DNA from: Formosa algae
Lineage (GTDB): Bacteria > Bacteroidota > Bacteroidia > Flavobacteriales > Flavobacteriaceae
Reading direction: 5' to 3'
DNA: 64,000 bases
Assembly (NCBI RefSeq): GCF_001439665.1
Contig: NZ_LMAK01000034.1
Span: 1-64,000, forward strand
Shown here: one piece after another, positions 51,314-60,894 of the stretch
Layout of the letters: each line of letters begins with the position of its first letter
Position numbering within the stretch: position 1 is the first letter of the stretch
The notes under the pieces: generated by a model
The model's input: only the letters and a program-made list of their open reading frames with translations
Databases searched by the model: none
What the model was told of the DNA's origin: nothing
Translations under genes and position numbers: made by a program

Positions 51314-51607
51314 TTAAGATTTCAATTGGGTGTCTAATAAGCGATTTAAAGCGTTTAACTTATCCTCGACATGTTCACTAATCGACTCCTTATCTATTTG
51401 TTTTTGTTCTACTTGAGATGCAAATTGTAAAGCACACATGGCCAACACATCTTGTTTATCTCTTACAGAATAACTTTGCTCAAACTGTGTAATCATAGCT
51501 TCAATTTCCTTTGCGGCCTTACGTAAACCCTCTTCTTGCTCTGGCGCAATCGTTAGCGGGTAAACTCTGTTTGCAATAGAAAGTTTAATTTTAAGCATAT
51601 CTGACAT
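51314..51607 (-). CDS. zapA: cell division protein ZapA
   Basis: A 97-residue protein that bundles FtsZ filaments at the division ring. It starts MSDMLKIKLSIANRVYPLTI, a normal ZapA N-terminus, followed by a helix with RKAAKEIEAMI and QDVLAMCALQFASQVEQ, and a short coiled-coil tail. It is 20 bases after a coiled-coil protein gene and just before the 6S RNA on the same strand. The zapA-ssrS linkage is also known from proteobacteria. Confidence 0.93.
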   Translation of the reverse strand: MSDMLKIKLSIANRVYPLTIAPEQEEGLRKAAKEIEAMITQFEQSYSVRDKQDVLAMCALQFASQVEQKQIDKESISEHVEDKLNALNRLLDTQLKS

Positions 51608-51627
51608 AAATTCAATTTACGATTACA

Positions 51628-51918
51628 TTATTCCGAGAGTTGTGAAATACAATAATCTATCTCTCTAACTAATGAATTTATTTTAAGCTTTGTTTCCTTT
51701 TTGTTATCGTCACTGCCAAGCATGCTTTTTGCAATTTTGAGTGCTTCATATTTTTCTGACCAAGCCTCAATCTCTAGTTTATGATTTTGAAGGTTGTGCT
51801 GCGAATTTTGTAAATCTTCCTTTAACTTAGCATTTTCTTGCTTTAACGCATCAACGTTGCGTAGCATCTTGCTAATTTTATCTTCTAGAGCATCTACAAT
51901 TTCTTCAATATTACTCAT
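51628..51918 (-). CDS. coiled-coil protein upstream of zapA, ZapB-like by position
   Basis: A 96-residue protein, mostly one coiled coil (about 10-65) with heptad-like Leu, Ile and charged residues, as in LEDKISKMLRNVDALKQENAKLKEDL. It ends with a second short helix (KLKINSLVREIDYCISQL). It has no catalytic motif. In bacteria such small coiled coils next to zapA often act in division (ZapB-like). The 20-base gap to zapA indicates one operon. Homology to ZapB itself is not visible; the role is inferred from position and coiled coil. Confidence 0.75.
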   Translation of the reverse strand: MSNIEEIVDALEDKISKMLRNVDALKQENAKLKEDLQNSQHNLQNHKLEIEAWSEKYEALKIAKSMLGSDDNKKETKLKINSLVREIDYCISQLSE

Positions 51919-52097
51919 TTACAATCACCATACTTATCTCACAAAGTTAACATACCTAAGTAAAAATAACAATTGTTTTGGATATAAAATTTAAAATAGT
52001 TGGTTGTCTCTCATTTTCAATACAATGAAAAGCTTATGTTATATTATACTTTGCATATTGCGTTCAAATAATTACATTAGTGCCTCAATAATAATAT

Positions 52098-53786
52098 ATG
52101 CGAATTCCCTTATTTTTATTCCTTTTTATTCCCTTTGTATTGTTTTCACAAAACCCGTATCCACAGGATTATTTCAGTAATCCGTTGGAGATTCCGATAG
52201 TTTTGGCGGGGACTTTTGCAGAATTACGATCCAATCATTTTCATTCGGGACTAGATATAAAAACCCAACAGCGCGAAGGTTTAAAAGTATTGTCTGCTGC
52301 AGATGGTTTTGTAAGTCGCATAAAAATCTCACCTTTTGGTTACGGTAAAGCTCTTTATATTACTCACCCTAACGGATATACTACTGTATATGCCCACCTT
52401 TCTAAATTGTCTCCAAAAATTGAAGCGTATTTAAAAGAACGCCAATACGAAGCAGAGTCTTATGGTATTGAATTGTTTCCTCCTATTAAGGCATTGCTTG
52501 TAGACAAAGGCGAGCTTGTAGCCTATAGCGGAAACACAGGAAGTTCTGGCGGACCGCATTTGCATTTCGAAATTCGAGATAAGAATGAACACCCTTTAAA
52601 TCCCATGTTATTTGGCATAAATACTAAAGATACCAACAAACCTACAATTAGCAGTTTGTACGCCTATCCTATTGGAGAAAATGCTCAAATTAATAAATCT
52701 GATAGCAAGCAAAAAATTAGACTGAGAGCTCAAGGCAATGGGAATTTTGTTGCCGAACCTATTGAAGCTTTCGGGAAAATTGGATTTGGAATTGAAACCG
52801 TAGATCGGCAAGATTTAGCTTACAATAATAATGGTGTTTACAATATTCAAACGCAATTTAACGGGCAAACTAATTTTGAAATCGATTTTAAATCCTTTTC
52901 ATTTTTAGAAACAAACGACATTAATAGATTGATAGATTACGATATTTATAAAAACGAAAGAGACCGTATTCAGAAACTATTTATAGATACTAATAACGAG
53001 CTCAGTTTATATAAAAACACTACAGACCAAGGCTATATAACCATTACTGATAGCACCTCTGCAGTGTATAAAATAAAGGTCAGCGATTTTGAAGGTAATG
53101 CCTCTTGGATTACTGTGTCTATAGACGGAAAAGAAAATTCAACCGTTTTAAAAACACCTCCAGCAGTTACACCTTATTATTTATACGAAAATAAAGCGAG
53201 TACTTTAACCGAAGAAAATGTGACTGTAAACTTTTACAGAAACACATTTTATGAAGATTTTTTTATAGATTTTAAAGTCTCTAACGACACCTTACAGTTA
53301 CTTCCTATTGGGCAAGCTGCCAGAAAAAACTTTAGCATAGCTTTCGATATTTCTAAATATAAAGAAGCCGATAAAGACCAATTATTTATTGCAGAATTGG
53401 TAGGCTATAAAAAGAGTCCGAGTTATTCTAAAACCACTAGAACAGATAATACGCTTATTACTTATACTAAAGATTTAGGCTATTATACTTTAGTTTCAGA
53501 CACTATTGCTCCTACAATTGTGCCTACTAATTTTAAAAACGACCAATGGCTAAGTAGTGCAAAAACATTACAAGTTAAAATTACAGACGATATGTCTGGT
53601 ATTTCTGATTATAGAGCGACCATTAACGGAAAATGGATTCTGATGGAATACGAGTATAAAAATAATACTTTAACTTACCATTTTAGTGACGGGATGAGTA
53701 CCAAAGGACAAAACGATTTTAAACTCATAGTAATTGATAATGTAGGAAATAGTTCTACTTTTGAAGCTAGGTTTCACAGAAAATAA
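52098..53786 (+). CDS. secreted M23 family metallopeptidase
   Basis: A LytM-type zinc peptidase of 562 residues that would cleave peptide cross-links in peptidoglycan or bind it. A signal peptide covers about residues 1-18. The M23 domain has HSGLDI with His49 and Asp53, and GPHLHFEI with His154 and His156, so zinc ligands are intact. The remaining 380 residues form beta-rich, Ig-like segments. Its stop is directly followed by the ATG of a TonB-dependent receptor with no gap, so the two are made together. A link between cell-wall cutting and receptor assembly is possible but unproven. Confidence 0.9.
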   Translation: MRIPLFLFLFIPFVLFSQNPYPQDYFSNPLEIPIVLAGTFAELRSNHFHSGLDIKTQQREGLKVLSAADGFVSRIKISPFGYGKALYITHPNGYTTVYAHLSKLSPKIEAYLKERQYEAESYGIELFPPIKALLVDKGELVAYSGNTGSSGGPHLHFEIRDKNEHPLNPMLFGINTKDTNKPTISSLYAYPIGENAQINKSDSKQKIRLRAQGNGNFVAEPIEAFGKIGFGIETVDRQDLAYNNNGVYNIQTQFNGQTNFEIDFKSFSFLETNDINRLIDYDIYKNERDRIQKLFIDTNNELSLYKNTTDQGYITITDSTSAVYKIKVSDFEGNASWITVSIDGKENSTVLKTPPAVTPYYLYENKASTLTEENVTVNFYRNTFYEDFFIDFKVSNDTLQLLPIGQAARKNFSIAFDISKYKEADKDQLFIAELVGYKKSPSYSKTTRTDNTLITYTKDLGYYTLVSDTIAPTIVPTNFKNDQWLSSAKTLQVKITDDMSGISDYRATINGKWILMEYEYKNNTLTYHFSDGMSTKGQNDFKLIVIDNVGNSSTFEARFHRK

Positions 53787-56261
53787 ATGAATACAAACAT
53801 CTTTAATACACGTTTTTTATTAAACGTTATCTGCATTTTAATTCCTTTTATAGCCGTTGCTCAAAGCGGAACATTACAAGGTGTTATACTAGACGAACAA
53901 AATCACCCTATTGCCAACGTTAATATTAAAGCTGGAACGCAAGGTACACAGTCTAACGAAAATGGATTTTATCTTATTAAAATTCCTCATAGTGAAAACG
54001 TACAAGCCGTGTTCTCGCATATAACTTTTAAATCTATAACTGCTAGTTTTAATTTAAAAGACGGTGAAGTGTTCGAGTTTAATCCTGTCATGAATACTAA
54101 AGTAGAACAAATTGCTACTGTAGTCTTATCGGGGAATAAACGAAAAGATGTGCAAGGTATTGTCACCTTAAACCCAACTGTTATTCGTAAGATTCCGGGT
54201 GCAAATCCTGGGATAGAAAACTTACTAAAAACACTGCCTGGCGTAAGTAGTAATAACGAGTTAAGTACCCAATATTCTGTACGTGGTGGAAATTACGACG
54301 AAAACCTAGTTTACGTTAATGGTATAGAAGTGTACAGACCATTTTTAGTCCGCTCTGGACAACAAGAAGGTCTTAGTTTTGTAAATACCGACATGGTACA
54401 AAATGTAGATTTTTCTGCTGGTGGTTTTCAAGCAAAGTATGGCGATAAATTATCTTCAGTATTAGATATTACCTATAGAAAGCCAGTAGATTTTGGTATC
54501 AATGCCGATTTAAGTTTACTTGGCGGAAGCGTATCTATAGAAGGCATTAGTAAAGATTCAAAATTCACCAGTCTTGTCGGATTACGTTACCGCGATAACA
54601 GTTTATTAGTAAACGCTAAAGAAACAGAAACCAATTACGATCCTAAATTTGCAGACATACAAACGTATTTCACCTATCAGTTTACAGATAAATTCAGTAT
54701 GAATTTTTTAGGAAATGCATCTATCAACAAATACAATTACGAGCCTGAAACACGTCAGACTAATTTCGGAACCTTAGATGATGCTCAAGCCTTATTGGTA
54801 TATTATGAAGGTGAAGAAAAAGATGCTTACCAAACGCTTTTTGGAGCATTACAAGCCACTTATGATGTGAGCGACGATTTACACTTACACTTAGTTGCAT
54901 CTACATATCACACCACAGAAGAAGAGTATTTTGATATTTTAGCAGAATACAGATTGGGAGAAGTAAACAGCAATATAGGCGATGAAGATTTAGGTGAAGT
55001 GGAATATAGTGAAGGTATTGGCGGACAACTAAACCACGGAAGAAACGATTTAGATGCCTTAATTACTACTATAGAACACAAAGGAACCTACTCGACTAAC
55101 GACAACGATTTTAACTGGTCTGTAAAATATACTAATGAAGATATTCGCGACAGGTTAGTAGAATGGGAAGTTATAGATTCGGCTGGATATTCTATAAATG
55201 CACCCGATTATTACACGCCAAACAATCAGCCGTACGAACCTTATGAAGGCCCATTAGAAGCATACCAAAATGTAAGAGCTACCAATAGCACAAGTATAGA
55301 CCGAATACAAGCCTATTTACAATGGAGTCGTCGTTTTGAATTAGGCGATCACGAAGTTTGGGCAAATGCTGGGGTTCGCTCCCACTCTTGGACCGTGAGT
55401 GGCGAAGGTATTGAAAGCAACTCACAAACCGTTTTTAGTCCGAGAGCGCAATTCGCTATAAAACCAAATTGGAAACACGATATGCTATTTAGAGTCTCTG
55501 GAGGTTTATATTATCAGCCACCTTTTTACAGAGAATTAAGAGATGAAACCGGAACCGTAAATCCAGAGGTTAAAGCACAAAAATCTGTACATTTTGTATT
55601 GGGTAACGATTACAGTTTCCAAATGTGGGAACGCCCGTTTAAACTGACTACAGAAGCCTATTATAAAGACCTAACCGACGTAAATCCATACACGGTTGAA
55701 AATGTTCGTATAAGATATGCTGCTAATAATAATGCCGTGGCTTACGCCTATGGTTTAGATTTACGCTTAAACGGAGAGTTTGTACCTGGAACAGAATCGT
55801 GGTTTAGTTTTGGCTATTTAAAAACCGAAGAAAACATAGATAATCGTGGGTATATTGCACGACCAACAGATCAGCGATTAAAATTTGGTGCCTTATTCCA
55901 AGATTACGTGCCCAATATTCCTGCCATGAAAATGTATTTAAACTTAGTGTACAACACCGGATTACCTGGAGGTTCGCCTAGTTATGCCGACCCATACGTT
56001 TACCAAACACGCTTACCAGATTATAAACGTGCCGATTTAGGTTTACAATATGTTATCGTAGATGAAAACAAAGACTTTGACAGCGGTTGGAAAAAATCAT
56101 TTAAATACTTATCTGTAGGTTTCGAAATTTTTAATGTGTTTGATGTTCAAAACTCCATAACCAATACTTGGGTGCGCGATGTGTACAGTAAAAAACAATA
56201 CGCTATTCCTAATTACCTAACACCAAGAGTGTTTAACATTAGAACAACCATGAAGTTTTAA
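53787..56261 (+). CDS. TonB-dependent receptor
   Basis: An 824-residue outer-membrane active transporter. After a signal peptide (1-25) comes a CarboxypepD_reg-like domain (about 28-110, with GVILDEQNHPIANVNI). The plug follows at about 135-260 (IENLLKTLPGV, YSVRGGNYDENLVYVNG), then a beta-barrel of about 550 residues, ending in ...NIRTTMKF with a terminal aromatic. There is no SusD partner, so it is not a typical polysaccharide-utilisation pair. It abuts the M23 peptidase gene. The substrate is unknown. A DPxLY-type TonB box was not recognised. Confidence 0.93.
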   Translation: MNTNIFNTRFLLNVICILIPFIAVAQSGTLQGVILDEQNHPIANVNIKAGTQGTQSNENGFYLIKIPHSENVQAVFSHITFKSITASFNLKDGEVFEFNPVMNTKVEQIATVVLSGNKRKDVQGIVTLNPTVIRKIPGANPGIENLLKTLPGVSSNNELSTQYSVRGGNYDENLVYVNGIEVYRPFLVRSGQQEGLSFVNTDMVQNVDFSAGGFQAKYGDKLSSVLDITYRKPVDFGINADLSLLGGSVSIEGISKDSKFTSLVGLRYRDNSLLVNAKETETNYDPKFADIQTYFTYQFTDKFSMNFLGNASINKYNYEPETRQTNFGTLDDAQALLVYYEGEEKDAYQTLFGALQATYDVSDDLHLHLVASTYHTTEEEYFDILAEYRLGEVNSNIGDEDLGEVEYSEGIGGQLNHGRNDLDALITTIEHKGTYSTNDNDFNWSVKYTNEDIRDRLVEWEVIDSAGYSINAPDYYTPNNQPYEPYEGPLEAYQNVRATNSTSIDRIQAYLQWSRRFELGDHEVWANAGVRSHSWTVSGEGIESNSQTVFSPRAQFAIKPNWKHDMLFRVSGGLYYQPPFYRELRDETGTVNPEVKAQKSVHFVLGNDYSFQMWERPFKLTTEAYYKDLTDVNPYTVENVRIRYAANNNAVAYAYGLDLRLNGEFVPGTESWFSFGYLKTEENIDNRGYIARPTDQRLKFGALFQDYVPNIPAMKMYLNLVYNTGLPGGSPSYADPYVYQTRLPDYKRADLGLQYVIVDENKDFDSGWKKSFKYLSVGFEIFNVFDVQNSITNTWVRDVYSKKQYAIPNYLTPRVFNIRTTMKF

Positions 56262-56334
56262 TCTTTTTTTTTATATTCAGATCTCATATAGAATGTGATA
56301 CAGTTAAACTCAAGCATTCTAAATGGAATGCATT

Positions 56335-57366
56335 ATGAAAAAGCAAAATCTAAAAATATTTAGAATAGTCTTATTATTAGGAACCCTAATCTCTCTTTAT
56401 TTTGTGCCCTGGCCCATTGTAAAAGCATGGTTAATTCCGCTTCCTGATAACGTCCAAACACAAGTAAACAAAGCAACCGATTATGGGTTCGATGGTATTA
56501 TTGTGTACGTTGATAAGGCTAATAAAACACCAACTTTATATGCCGCAGGAACTAAGAACAGAATAGGTAATGTTCCCGCAGATCCTAAAGCTTTATTTAA
56601 AATTGCTAGTGTAGATAAACTTTATAATGCAGTTGCAGTATCTAAACTGGTTTACAACGGTACACTCGATTTAGATAAAACCTTAAGCGATTATTTACCA
56701 GAATTACAAGATAGAATTGCGTATGCCAATACGATTAGTATTAGAATGTTAGTTCAGCATCGTAGTGGTATTCCAAACTATACAGATACCTTTAATTATT
56801 GGAGTGAGCCTAAGACTAATGATGACGATAAACTGGCTCTCATTTTAGATAAACCTGCTAATTTTAAACCAGATACTGCTTACGCCTATTGCAACACAAA
56901 TTACCTTTTACTTTCTAGAATTATGGAGCGCGTGCTTGGTTATGATCCTTTTATATTTATTCATAACGCCATTTTAAATCCTCTCAACCTAAACCAAACC
57001 TATGCGTCAATTAACGCTGTAAATTTAGATGATGTTATGAGCGGCTATTATGTAGGGTACGACACCGATTTAAAATCTAATCCGGTCGGTTCAATGCTAG
57101 CTACCGCCGAAGATTTAGGTAAATTTATAAGAGCCTTAAATGATGGTTCAGTATTTAAAAACAAAAAGGAACAAGATATTTATACTTCCATTTACAAATA
57201 CGAACACACGGGATTAATTCCTGGCTATCAAACCATAGCTAAATATCATGAAGACATCGATACTGTAGTGATTCAATTTACAAATACAGTCGATTTTGAA
57301 GGCTACAATTGGAATCTATCTGAAATAATGTACAATCGAATTGTAAAAATTTTAAAAGGGACATAG
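56335..57366 (+). CDS. serine hydrolase, beta-lactamase/penicillin-binding-protein fold
   Basis: A 343-residue protein with an N-terminal membrane helix (about 8-26). The catalytic SxxK is SVDK at about 92-95, the YxN motif is YCN in AYAYCNTNY near 180, and the third motif is HTG (EHTGLIPGYQT) near 285. So all active-site motifs of this family are present. Members include D-alanyl-carboxypeptidases and esterases; I cannot assign the substrate. I chose MKKQN at 56335; an ATG four codons upstream is also possible. Standalone gene. Confidence 0.85.
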   Translation: MKKQNLKIFRIVLLLGTLISLYFVPWPIVKAWLIPLPDNVQTQVNKATDYGFDGIIVYVDKANKTPTLYAAGTKNRIGNVPADPKALFKIASVDKLYNAVAVSKLVYNGTLDLDKTLSDYLPELQDRIAYANTISIRMLVQHRSGIPNYTDTFNYWSEPKTNDDDKLALILDKPANFKPDTAYAYCNTNYLLLSRIMERVLGYDPFIFIHNAILNPLNLNQTYASINAVNLDDVMSGYYVGYDTDLKSNPVGSMLATAEDLGKFIRALNDGSVFKNKKEQDIYTSIYKYEHTGLIPGYQTIAKYHEDIDTVVIQFTNTVDFEGYNWNLSEIMYNRIVKILKGT

Positions 57367-57525
57367 TCGCGCCATCACCATTTTAAATTCTAATTGAGGT
57401 CTCAACTAAAGGTTTAATTTTTAAGTCAAAATCACCATTATTTTCATTATATTAGAACAATTTACGGTAGCTTCGTGATGTTATAATAACAGACCTAAAC
57501 CGTTTATAATTTAAAAACCAAACAA

Positions 57526-57750
57526 ATGGAACAACGCGTCGTAATTGCAATAACAATACTTGTTTTTTTAATCGTTTTATTCTTCTATTGGAAGCTTACT
57601 GTAGGTCGCTATAAAAGTGAAAATAGTGAGCGCATGAGAAAATTATGGGGAAAACGAACGTATTATTGGGAAGGTCTAATTTACGGAAGCACGTTTATTA
57701 CATTTCTTATTATGTGTATTCTAAGATGGACAAAGGTCTTACACTTTTAA
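57526..57750 (+). CDS. small membrane protein, 74 residues
   Basis: A short protein with two predicted helices, about residues 5-23 (VVIAITILVFLIVLFFYW) and 53-68 (GSTFITFLIMCILRW), joined by a basic loop (YKSENSERMRKLWGKRTYYWEG). Not recognised. It has an ATG and lies between the serine hydrolase and panE genes with gaps of 159 and 135 bases. Composition and hydropathy are those of a real inner-membrane protein. Confidence 0.65.
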   Translation: MEQRVVIAITILVFLIVLFFYWKLTVGRYKSENSERMRKLWGKRTYYWEGLIYGSTFITFLIMCILRWTKVLHF

Positions 57751-57885
57751 AACTCTAAAATTAAAATAAAAACGTGTGTTATGATTATATCATAAAAACG
57801 ACAGAATATACTTAGCAATAAAAGTCGGAATTAACTTCTCGAATTTAGGTTTGTTTGGATAAGCACCGATTGAAATAAAAAAAAT

Positions 57886-58815
57886 ATGAAAATAGGTATC
57901 TTAGGCATGGGTGGAATTGGAAGTTTCATCGGAGCAAAACTGACAAAAAATTATGAAAACGACCCAGAAACCGACATCATCTTTATTTGCAGAAATGCCA
58001 CTAAGAAAGCTATTAACCAAGACGGATTAACACTAATTACTGCTGATGAAACCCTAACAGCAAAACCGTTTTTAACCTCTGATGTGCCTGAAGAAATAGG
58101 AACATTAGATATGCTTATCCTTGCTACAAAATCCTTTTCTTTAGCGCAGGCCATCAAAACCTATCAAGATTGTATCAAGGAAGATACGGTTATTATTCCG
58201 CTTCAAAACGGCGTAGATGCTAAAGATATTATCGTAAAAAACTTGAATCATTACAATTCAAACATACTCGAAGGCTGTATTTACGTCGCTTCAAATATCG
58301 AAAAACCAGGCGTTGTAAAACACCTTGGCGGACCAGGTAAAATTGTTTTTGGAAATACAGACGAAATCGATTTTAAATGGGTTGAAACTATATTAACTAC
58401 AGGTGGATTACAAGCCACATACACTAAGGATATTAAAACCTTTTTGTGGAAAAAATATATGTTTGTGTCACCAGTAGCAACCATGACTTCTGCCCTAAAT
58501 ATTCCATTTGGTGCATTAGTTGAAAATGCGGAATATATGCGTATCCTTGAAAACATGATGAAAGAAGTTAAAGCGCTTGCAAATGCTTTTAATGTAACGA
58601 TAACCGACCAAGATATTGAGGCTGCTTTAGGGATGCTTTCTAATTTTCCGTATCAATCAAAATCATCACTGCAATTAGATTTTGAAAATAATAGTCCGCA
58701 GACAGAAAAATATAATTTAGTCGATTATGTCATAGAACAGGGAGAAACATTCGAGATTACTGTTGATACTTACAAAGACATGAATAAAAAAATAATCGCC
58801 TTATACACCACATAA
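57886..58815 (+). CDS. panE: ketopantoate reductase-like protein (2-dehydropantoate 2-reductase)
   Basis: Predicted to reduce ketopantoate with NADPH for pantothenate and CoA synthesis. The 309 residues start with the nucleotide motif GILGMGGIGSFIG (3-15), have LATKSFS (about 85-91) and the catalytic-Lys region (FLWKKYMFVSPVATMTSAL, about 186-204), typical of the ApbA/PanE family. This family also includes reductases with other substrates, so the name is the common member. It stands 28 bases before a WapI-like immunity gene on the same strand. Confidence 0.82.
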   Translation: MKIGILGMGGIGSFIGAKLTKNYENDPETDIIFICRNATKKAINQDGLTLITADETLTAKPFLTSDVPEEIGTLDMLILATKSFSLAQAIKTYQDCIKEDTVIIPLQNGVDAKDIIVKNLNHYNSNILEGCIYVASNIEKPGVVKHLGGPGKIVFGNTDEIDFKWVETILTTGGLQATYTKDIKTFLWKKYMFVSPVATMTSALNIPFGALVENAEYMRILENMMKEVKALANAFNVTITDQDIEAALGMLSNFPYQSKSSLQLDFENNSPQTEKYNLVDYVIEQGETFEITVDTYKDMNKKIIALYTT

Positions 58816-58843
58816 TTACCAATTAAATACAACGCTTACTTTA

Positions 58844-59293
58844 ATGATTTTTAAAGGCATTAATCAACAAACTGTAGAATTTAAAATACTCAATTATCAG
58901 TTTCCAGAAGTACAAAATTGTGTATACGATTCTAATTGGTTACAGATCTATTTACAGGTAAAAAGTGATTGCGGAGAATGGGAAAGTACAGACCCATCAC
59001 TTTTAGTATCAGAAGTTAAGGCGTGTATTTCATGGTTTACACATCTCGCTAACAACCAAACAGTCTCTCACTCGCTTAGTTTCCTAGAACCTAATTTAGA
59101 GTTTATTCTGCTTAAAAATGAATCAGAACTAAAGACTGTCCGCATAGTGTTCAGTTTAGAATCGCGACCAAAAGATACCGACAACACCAAATCATATGTT
59201 GTAGATTGCGAATGGACACCTGCTGAATTACATACCATAGTCTCGCAATTACAACTAGAGTTAGCCAACTTTCCTGAACGTGCATTAAACTAA
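58844..59293 (+). CDS. WapI-like immunity-family protein, orphan
   Basis: A 149-residue soluble protein. It has the layout I associate with the WapI-type immunity family: NYQFPEVQNCVYDSNWLQIY near 15-35, then WESTDPSLLVSEV near 46-58, and a C-terminal beta/alpha region (EWTPAELHTIVSQL). In polymorphic-toxin systems such proteins neutralise a partner toxin. No toxin or Rhs/WapA-like gene is adjacent, so this would be an orphan, or a domesticated homologue. The family match rests on pattern memory only. It may be co-transcribed with panE (gap 28 bases). Confidence 0.55.
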   Translation: MIFKGINQQTVEFKILNYQFPEVQNCVYDSNWLQIYLQVKSDCGEWESTDPSLLVSEVKACISWFTHLANNQTVSHSLSFLEPNLEFILLKNESELKTVRIVFSLESRPKDTDNTKSYVVDCEWTPAELHTIVSQLQLELANFPERALN

Positions 59294-59427
59294 CTTTTAT
59301 ATGTTCTGCCAAATACTAAATGTCTTTTCACTAAATTAGTTGCTCTAATAGCGTGTACTAATCTGTTTTCTAAAATCTAAATCTTATAAAATAGCAGTAC
59401 CTATGAGACGATTTAAAAACGAAACCT

Positions 59428-59889
59428 ATGATACAAGGCATTTACGAAACACATATTCATGTTGAAAATTTAGAAACGTCTATAGATTTTTATGAAAACG
59501 TACTTGGACTTGAAAAATGTGGTTATAATGACGAGAGACGCATCGCATTTTTTTGGGTCGGTAAACCTCAGGAATATATGCTTGGATTATGGGAAAAACC
59601 AAAATCTGAAATTGTAAACATGCATTTTGCCTTTCGGTGCGATAAGGATGATATTTTAAACAAATCGGTTCAATTTTTAAACAGTCGGCAATTAAAACCC
59701 TATAATTTTTTAAGAGACGGCACAGACAAACCCATGGTGTTTGCTTGGATGCCTGCAATAGCTATATATTTTAACGATCCAGATGGACATTGCTTAGAAT
59801 TTATTGCCATTTTAGATGGTAAACCGAGACCAGAATTAGGCATCATTTCGTATGAAGACTGGACCAAAACAGTGCAAGAATCCACATAG
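59428..59889 (+). CDS. VOC (glyoxalase/bleomycin-resistance) family protein
   Basis: A 153-residue protein with two beta-alpha-beta-beta-beta modules. Candidate metal ligands are His9 or His11 in ETHIHVENLETSIDFYENVLGL, His near 69 in VNMHFAF and Glu near 131 in DPDGHCLEFIA. The arrangement resembles FosA/FosB-like and glyoxalase-like metal enzymes. The substrate is unknown. No neighbours suggest a role. Confidence 0.85.
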   Translation: MIQGIYETHIHVENLETSIDFYENVLGLEKCGYNDERRIAFFWVGKPQEYMLGLWEKPKSEIVNMHFAFRCDKDDILNKSVQFLNSRQLKPYNFLRDGTDKPMVFAWMPAIAIYFNDPDGHCLEFIAILDGKPRPELGIISYEDWTKTVQEST

Positions 59890-60200
59890 TTTAGTGCGTT
59901 TTAAAGCATCGTTCATTATGTTAGATATTCATGGTCTGTAATTATTTTCAAATCATTATGCTAGCTTATCTGATGTTGACTAGACTCATCTTAAAAGTAA
60001 GTTGTAGTTATTAAACCCAAACAAAAGCTTATTTTAGAAAAAGATTACCCAAGACTGCACAGAAAACAGGTAAAATAATTAAGGCTGTTTTGCTTAGATT
60101 ATTTATTGAGGGTTAACACTATTTATAAAAATTATTTAATATTTCATAGTTAAGAATTCAGCAATAAAAAAACATAAAAAGAAACCATACTCCACTTAAA
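59890..60200. other. intergenic gap, no gene recognised
   Basis: A 311-base AT-rich gap. It contains a weak hairpin-like pair (AAAACAG...CTGTTTT, near 60063-60090) with a long loop. I see no open frame of note, no promoter box with a good match and no repeats. Confidence 0.5.
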
Positions 60201-60719
60201 ATGAACCTTTCCACGACACTAGTATTGCTCGCTTTTAATTTATGTCTCTCTGGGATATTTCAAGAACAGTTAAAGCCACACCAAGGCTTTCAACAAGACA
60301 TACAGTCTGCTGTTTTAGACTCAGGATTTTACTTTATAAATGATACGTTGGGGATTCAAAAAACACATATAGATACTAAAGCATCTTATTTTGTGCATCC
60401 TAAAGTTGCAGTACATCGCAATACCATAAAAAAAGTAAAATTTACAACTATAGCTACCAAAGTATTTGGTAAGACACAAAAGCAATACGGCTTATTATTT
60501 ACTGTAAACGAGGCTGGGAGAAAGGATATGACACAGGCCTCTAAAATGGCTTTTCAAAACCATCAACAACTGTGTTTAATTATTAAAAACGAGCTCATAG
60601 TCGTCTTCTATGTTAATAGTAAAATTAATGATGAGACGTTTTTTATAGGCATAGATACTTCAAAAGAGAAACTAAAAGACTTAGAACAAACAATAAAAGC
60701 TGAATTAAAAGAAAAGTAA
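60201..60719 (+). CDS. exported protein with a SecD P1-head-like domain
   Basis: A 172-residue protein of unclear function. It starts with a probable signal segment (LVLLAFNLCLSGIFQ). The second half reads YGLLFTVNEAGRKDMTQAS, then LCLIIKNELIVVFYV and FFIGID, which resembles the pattern of the SecD P1 head domain (small domain with FxLTxxGxxxxxxxT, LAIVLDGxVxxAP). Full SecD has membrane helices that are missing here, so this would be a stand-alone head-like domain. Isolated gene with gaps of 311 and 175 bases. Low-similarity call. Confidence 0.55.
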   Translation: MNLSTTLVLLAFNLCLSGIFQEQLKPHQGFQQDIQSAVLDSGFYFINDTLGIQKTHIDTKASYFVHPKVAVHRNTIKKVKFTTIATKVFGKTQKQYGLLFTVNEAGRKDMTQASKMAFQNHQQLCLIIKNELIVVFYVNSKINDETFFIGIDTSKEKLKDLEQTIKAELKEK

Positions 60720-60894
60720 CCCCTTTTTAAATTCATACTCAGGTTACAATTTCACTTATAAATCATAAATAATAGCATAGAGAAAAATTAAACCTTCTGC
60801 CAACACCTTCACTAAAAAATGGCTAGTTTTATAGAAAACCAAATATATTGCTGTTTTGTGACCTCACACATCAGCATATGCTAACCCTTTCTAT

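Noticed and set aside
58844-59293. A polymorphic toxin-immunity locus
   Set aside because: Only the immunity-like protein is present; no toxin, Rhs or secretion gene is adjacent.
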